This document shows, piece after piece, positions 58,786 through 64,000 of a stretch of DNA of 64,000 nt. The stretch lies in contig CANNZV010002470.1 in NCBI GenBank assembly GCA_947561585.1, forward strand, positions 1 to 64,000, in the 5' to 3' direction. Origin of the DNA: Caprella mutica (Eukaryota; Arthropoda; Malacostraca; Amphipoda; Caprellidae). Made by a program: the position numbers and the translations under genes. The stretch's first letter is position 1. Each line of letters opens with the position of its first letter. The notes under the pieces are model-generated. The model was not told the origin of the DNA and made no database searches. It saw only the letters and a list, made by a program, of their open reading frames with translations.

Positions 58786-59400
58786 AATGAGTCAATCTTA
58801 GGAATGAGTCAATCTTAGGAATGAGTCAATTTTAGGAACGAGTCAATGTTAGGAATGAGTCAATCTTAGGAATGAGTCAATTTTAGGAACGAGTCAATGT
58901 TAGGAATGAGTCAATCTTAGGAATAAGTCAATCTTAGGAATGAGTCAATCTTAGGAATGAGTCAATCTTAGGAACGAGTCAATGTTAGGAACGAGTCAAT
59001 GTTAGGAATGAGTCAATCTTAGGAATGAGTCAATTTTAGGAATGAGTCAATCTTAGGAATGAGTCAATCTTAGGAATGAGTCAATCTTAGGAATGAGTCA
59101 ATCTTAGGAATGAGTCAATCTTAGGAATGAGTCAATTCTAGGAATGAGTCAATTCTAGGAATGTGTTTATTTTAGGAATGAGTCAATTCTAGGAATGAGT
59201 CATTTTTAGGAATGAGTCATTTTTAGGAATGAGTCATTTTTAGGAATGTGTCAATCTTAGGAATGTGTCAATCTTAGGAATGAGTCAATCTTAGGAATGA
59301 GTCAATTTTAGGAATGAGTCAATCTTAGGAATGTGTCAATCTTAGGAATGAGTCAATCTTAGGAATGAGTCAATTTTAGGAATGAGTCAATCTTAGGAAT
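58786..59400. repeat. Minisatellite, 17-bp unit, about 36 copies, carrying AP-1-like sites
   Basis: Unit GGAATGAGTCAATCTTA. Most copies keep TGAGTCA, the AP-1/TRE consensus; others read CGAGTCA or TGTGTCA. Confidence 0.97.
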
Positions 59401-59614
59401 GGAATTGCATAACATACAATAATTAACTTTCCCCTTATCGTTCAATTCATTCAATTATTCATTTCAATCATACACCACACAGTTCAGGACTAGAAGTGTC
59501 GTATTTAACACTAGTTAACAAACTAGGTACTAGTGTTAGTCATGCATTACTAGTAGCAATGTTAGTTAGTGCTTTGCAGTGAAAAAAATATCTTCTGAGT
59601 AGATTCTTTATAAC

Positions 59615-59793
59615 TAGGGTTGTGACAATATGCATTTAAAATCATAGATCCTGAGAATATTATAGACGGAGAGAATTAAAGAGTATTGAATCGTTTTGCA
59701 CCAGCGGTATATAGTATTCGATACCATTTCATTTCGTTTCGTCTATGATATTCTTAAGATCTATGATTTTAAACGCATATTGTCACAACCCTA
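59615..59793. mobile_element. MITE of the GGGTTGTGACA family, copy 5
   Basis: Ends as in copy 1, with TA flanks; GTTTCGTTTCG small duplication inside. Confidence 0.88.
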
Positions 59794-59818
59794 ATTATAA
59801 AAAATTACAATACTATAT

Positions 59819-59962
59819 AGGACTGTACCGATACGAGTACCAATACCTGGTATTACTAAATTGCAGATACTGATACCGAGAGGCTTGAAAATCACCAATA
59901 TTCCGATACCTAAATTAATTGCCGATATAAAGAGTAAAAATACCGATAGTATCGATACAGCC
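59819..59962. mobile_element. Small MITE with TGTACCGATAC / GTATCGATACAG ends
   Basis: GACTGTACCGATACGAGTAC at the left pairs imperfectly with ACCGATAGTATCGATACAGC at the right; ACCGATA motifs recur inside. Confidence 0.65.
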
Positions 59963-59969
59963 TCAATAC

Positions 59970-60222
59970 TAGGGTAAGTTCTCCATTATCGGTCAGTACT
60001 ACATTTTCGGCTTTATTTAGAAAACAGTGAAAATATCTATAAAATAGATATCAATTCAAGGTTTGTTCACACACTCGGTGTTCTATCCAATGAGAAAATA
60101 CGGTACCGATTCTGACGTGTCCGTTGAATTGAAAGTAGCGATTATATTTTTTGACGGACACTGAGAGGACACCTCACGGATAGAACACTGATGTGTGTGA
60201 CAAGTCTTAATTAGTTGAGGGT
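59970..60222. mobile_element. Half copy of the GGGTAAGTT MITE and an adjacent inverted pair
   Basis: 59970-60040 matches one arm. 60060-60205 has CACACACTCGGTGTTCTATCC and an inverted GGATAGAACACTGATGTGTG-like partner, suggesting a second small element. Confidence 0.6.
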
Positions 60223-60375
60223 TTAACATCTGCTTCTGAACGAGAGGCCATATCGATGACATCGAAAAAAAATTAAATACAAGGGAATGAAAGAAGCAGT
60301 CAGAAAGAAAAGTGGCTCCATGAACAAAGTCACCTACAACCGTCAGTGACAATGCTCATGGATGCAGAAAAGCTA
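60223..60375. mobile_element. Dispersed SINE-like repeat, partial copy
   Basis: GGTTTAACATCTGCTTCTGA, CATATCGATGACATCG and AAGTGGCTCCATGAACAAAG match the family; truncated after GGATGCAGAAAAGCTAC. Confidence 0.8.
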
Positions 60376-61830
60376 CCCACCACAGACACAACCTTGGTGA
60401 AAAGACATATCCAAACAGTTCAGAAATTAATTTAGTGACCATTGGAGAAACAGAAAACTGTAGCTAGCTAAAAGATAATCTAACTATAGTATTTAATTAA
60501 CCTTAAAATTTTAAATTAAATATTAATGTCAAACTGGAAAAATAATTAAGATAAAAAAAGACTAGGATTTTAATTTTGGATTAGAAAAATGTGTAAAATA
60601 AAAGAAATTGAGCAAAGTAAACTAAAAATACACTATTAAAGTTAAATTAAGAATAACTATAACAAACAATTTCCTCCAAACAATATTTCTAATTGTTAGA
60701 AAACAATTTCTCTAACCATATAACAAACAGTTTGGATATAAACTAGAAAATAGAGGTACTGATACATTATTGAACAGTAATAGCTACTTATAACTTAGCC
60801 ATTATTAAAATTAAAAAAGTGCAGTTAGTGCATTAGTAATTGCTATATCAATTAAATAGTGATTATAATAAAAATACAGTTATGTTCAGACTATAAAAAG
60901 AGATATTTTGGAAGACTGTTCTAATGGACGAAATATTTTTATTGCGACCAGTCAACAGAATAATTTATGTGGCCTCATACGATCAAGAACTTTTTTGTAC
61001 CTTACCTCTTTAATAACAAAAAATAAACATTACGAACACTGTGCTAGCTAGCGTTTGAAAAAAGTTACATAGCAAGCCATTAATAGGTAGCTAACTATTA
61101 AAATATTTCATAGTCACGTGGAATGCTATGGAATTAATTCTTTGTAAAAAAATTAAAATATATCAATTTATTAATTATTACACTAATAATTTTACCTATC
61201 CATAACTATATTCAAAGAACACGAAAACCTTAAAAAACAAAGAAGTAACTGTACCAACATTCAATTGTGTTTAACTTTTGTCAAGCTTCGAATATTAATG
61301 TAAATAATATTTTGTTCATAATTTAAACCTTTTCTTATTAACAGCACAAAAGAAATAGGGGTACCGATACCTTTTTCTAAACCACACGCAGTAGAACTCA
61401 CAAATCAACTTTTCACTCAAAAAGTTTAAAACTAATAATTTCCAAGCAAACAAAAATATCATTGTGCATTTTACACATTTTTAAAATTGCATAACATATT
61501 AAGAGAATTATCCATAATTTGTTTTATATTCAACATAGTAATTATATAATAGTAAACTAATACCACTTTCTATGAATAAAAAACAGATGACATGGCTAGC
61601 TACTAAAATTTTTAAGTTGGCACTTGCGGAAATAAATGAGTGTCACGTTTGAGTTCATAATATTTGTCACCAAATCTGTGATAACGCCATCTAGCGGTAC
61701 AACTGACTATACCCATTTAACCCTAATTCTCATTCGTTTCATTATATTGAAATGCATAATTTCTAAAATTAGTCTATTAGCTAGTTAAAGTTATAAAATG
61801 AAGTAGCAAATAGTTGCAAAACTCCCAGCA
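60376..61830. other. Very AT-rich intergenic DNA, no gene
   Basis: Only simple AT-rich sequence; CGCCATCTAGCGG at 61686 is a local GC motif. Confidence 0.5.
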
Positions 61831-61834
61831 TATC

Positions 61835-62405
61835 GGCTACAGTGTCATATTGGCTACAGTGTCATATCGGCTACTGTGTCATATCGGCTACAGTGTCATA
61901 TCGGCTACAGTGTCATATTGGCTACTGTGTCATATTGGCTACTGTGTCATATTGGCTACAGTGTCATATTGGCTACAGTGTCATATTGGCTACAGTGTCA
62001 TATTGGCTACAGTGTCATATTGGCTACAGTGTCATATTGGCTACAGTGTCATATTGGCTACAGTGTCATATTGGCTACCGTGTCATATCGGCTACCGTGT
62101 CATAATGGCTACAGTGTCATATCGGCTACAGTGTCATATCGGCTACCGTGTCATATCGACTACCGTGTCATATCGACTACAGTGTCATATCGACTACAGT
62201 GTCATATCGGCTACCGTGTCATATCGACTACCGTGTCATATCGACTACCGTGTCATCTCGACTACAGTGTCATATCGACTACAGTGTCATATCGACTACA
62301 GTGTCATATCGACTACCGTGTCATATCAACTACCGTGTCATATCAACTACTGTGACACATTGGCTACAGTGTCATATTGGCTAGTGTCATATCGACTACA
62401 GTGAC
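61835..62405. repeat. Minisatellite, 17-bp unit, about 34 copies
   Basis: Unit GTCATATTGGCTACAGT; the left part has TTGGCTA, the right part CGACTA, the centre a mix (CGGCTA), so variants are spatially sorted. Confidence 0.97.
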
Positions 62406-62599
62406 ATAGCTATCAGCTACTGTGTAATATAGGCTATTGTTAATTTAGCTATCTGGTTACTTCTCCCTATTTAATTTTTTAACTAACTATATATTTAAAA
62501 CAGCAGACAGTTAAATTTAGCACAGCACTTGACATGATTGAATATTCTATAACAGCTGAAAATAAATATTCCTTAAAATTATTCTTGGAATGAAGCTTA

Positions 62600-62930
62600 G
62601 CTACACTTGTGTTTCTTAATTTCCCAACATGATCTTCTTTGATTCATCATGACATAAGAAGAAAGCACTCCATACCATAATTCCCCAACATAATCTTTTT
62701 TGATTCATCTATGGCAACAATTTTACTAACTATAATTTCCCAACATGATCTTCTTTGAATATCTATTATCTAATAAATCTCCATACCATAATTCCCAAAT
62801 ATAATCTTCTTAGATTCATCTATGGCAACAATTTTACTAACCATAATTTCCCAACATAATCTTCTTTAAATATCAATTATCTAATAAACCTCCTTGCCAT
62901 AATTTTCCAATAAAACATCTTAGATTCAAC
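62600..62930. repeat. Degenerate tandem repeat, unit about 65 bp, 4-5 copies, in or near the 3' UTR of gene B
   Basis: CCATAATTTCCCAACATGAT and CTTCTTTGATTCATC recur with diverged spacing. It begins just downstream of the gene B stop on the minus strand. Confidence 0.75.
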
Positions 62931-62944
62931 TATGCATAACCTCC

Positions 62945-63096
62945 TCATTTGTTCTTCTTTGACTCCTCTTTTTCAGTAGTTTTCTCTGCGTAAATAACAG
63001 TCACAGTCATTATAGCCAGGTTGAGGAAGAGGGAAATGCCAAAGTTGGCGAGCAGAGCAAAGTCCGCAGTAGCAATGTACACTGTCAGTATACGTG
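62945..63096 (-). CDS. Gene B, last coding exon: C-terminus of a membrane protein with a KKNK tail
   Basis: The exon follows a strong acceptor (CTCTTTTTTTTCCCAG) and begins with the last two bases of a codon. It reads 49 residues to TGA: RILTVYIATADFALLANFG, then ISLFLNLAIMTVTVIYAEK, then a charged tail TTEKEESKKNK. A 20-plus residue hydrophobic segment followed by a Lys/Glu-rich tail ending KKNK fits the KKXX dilysine ER-retrieval signal, which would place the protein in the ER membrane with its C-terminus cytosolic. All upstream exons lie beyond the right edge and the family was not recognised. GC-richer than its surroundings, with good codon use. Confidence 0.72.
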
Positions 63097-64000
63097 CTGG
63101 GAAAAAAAAGAGAGAATTTGTATTTTACAGTTAGATTAATTCCTTCAGAATAAAAAAGTTAAATTGTACCTAGTTAACCATTTTGTTCATTTAATTGAAA
63201 TAAGTTAGCTATAACTAATTTTCTTTAGCCCTTTAGTGGACAGGATAGCTAGCTATAGAATTTAGTGAAATTTAAAAAATAAACTCTCTATTCTTATAGT
63301 TTATATACTTTATGCAATTTTAAAAGCAAATAATTAGGGATATTTTCTAATATTTGATTCAAAGTATGCAGAAAAGAGGTTTGAATTAAAGTCACTCGAG
63401 TGATAGCTAGCTACTTGTCAGCTTCCAGGACACATGTGACCTTATTCCTTTTTTTACGACCAACCTCTCAACTACACTTAGCTAGCTGCTTCACATTTCT
63501 AATTTGTACAACATAAGTATAGCAAGCATATATAAAGTGCTCACTGTGATACTTGAGCACCACTCAAGTGATACTTAAACTAGACTAGAAGTGGTATTCA
63601 TAATATCAAAAATATGTACCTAATTTATCAGAACTGTTATCTCTATCACACAAGTGTTTCCTTTTAGGTAGCACCATAAAATTTTGTAGGATAAAACTTC
63701 CAACACAACATTCACACATATTGATATGATACACAATTGATGACACTCCTCATTTTCTCTTTGAAGTTTGGTAGACAATCTTAATTTTGTATTCTCACGT
63801 TTAATTTTTTTTTGAATTGCCATAGACTAGATTGGTGAACTATGTATCTTTGACATGCTTTTTATTTTTACTCAAATGACCTACTTGGGCCTGGATAAGG
63901 GCTTGATTCATTTTAATCTTGAGATTTTTTCCTTATCGTTCTGCATGACTTTTGAATAAATTTATTAGGTATCCTATTACTCACTAAGGCAGGTGTAGGA
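63097..64000. other. Gene B intron, continuing off the right edge
   Basis: No upstream exon of gene B recognised in this 0.9 kb. A 67-codon minus frame at 63823-63620 has no recognised homology. Confidence 0.5.

Noticed and set aside
1662..62405. CRISPR arrays
   Set aside because: Repeats are contiguous with no unique spacers, and the DNA is eukaryotic with introns.

Overview
The window is eukaryotic nuclear DNA, most probably from an insect. It is AT-rich and sparsely coding. The genes have introns with canonical GT-AG splice sites and pyrimidine tracts, the one complete start codon sits in an insect-like CAAAATG context, and the best-supported protein resembles the insect haemolymph family DUF1397 (27-kDa haemolymph glycoprotein; recognised from memory, no search run). 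The insect order cannot be fixed from the sequence.

Two genes are supported, both on the minus strand. Gene A runs from a signal-peptide exon (49571-49517) across an intron of about 38 kb to five clustered exons: 11470-11324, 10548-10369, 10054-9904, 7650-7536 and 6671-4104. Splice phases agree across all six exons (1, 1, 1, 2, 0), giving a predicted 1071-residue secreted protein. It has an N-terminal cysteine-rich DUF1397-like domain, a very basic Arg/Lys region, an Asn-rich region built of 34-residue repeats, and a hydrophobic C-terminus compatible with a GPI signal. Gene B is represented only by its last coding exon (63096-62945), which carries a membrane segment and a C-terminal KKNK that fits a dilysine ER-retrieval signal; the rest lies beyond the right edge.

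The striking property of the window is its load of minisatellites. More than 35 tandem arrays with units of 11 to 63 bp, nearly all with different units, cover roughly 19 kb (about 30%). Most lie in intron 1 of gene A; others are in introns 2 and 4, in the probable 3' UTR, inside the last coding exon, and upstream of the gene. Several show where they came from. One straddles the exon 4 5' splice site and has copied it about eight times. One lies inside a pogo/Tigger-like TIR element. One is an amplified palindromic MITE end. One starts at the tail of a dispersed element that is still single-copy at another locus. Two 32-bp arrays of the same sequence sit in opposite orientation about 48 kb apart on either side of gene A, and three other arrays share a 13-16 bp core.

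Between the arrays lie several families of short inverted-repeat DNA elements (MITEs). They include at least five copies of a GGGTTGTGACA element, about ten complete or partial copies of a GGGTAAGTTACGAATTATCG element, two pogo-like CAGTAGAACTCC elements, a 1-kb near-perfect palindrome at 11630-12635, and a dispersed SINE-like repeat with five or more copies. No tRNA, rRNA, CRISPR or prokaryotic feature was seen. Most long open frames in the window are artefacts of arrays whose unit length is a multiple of three.
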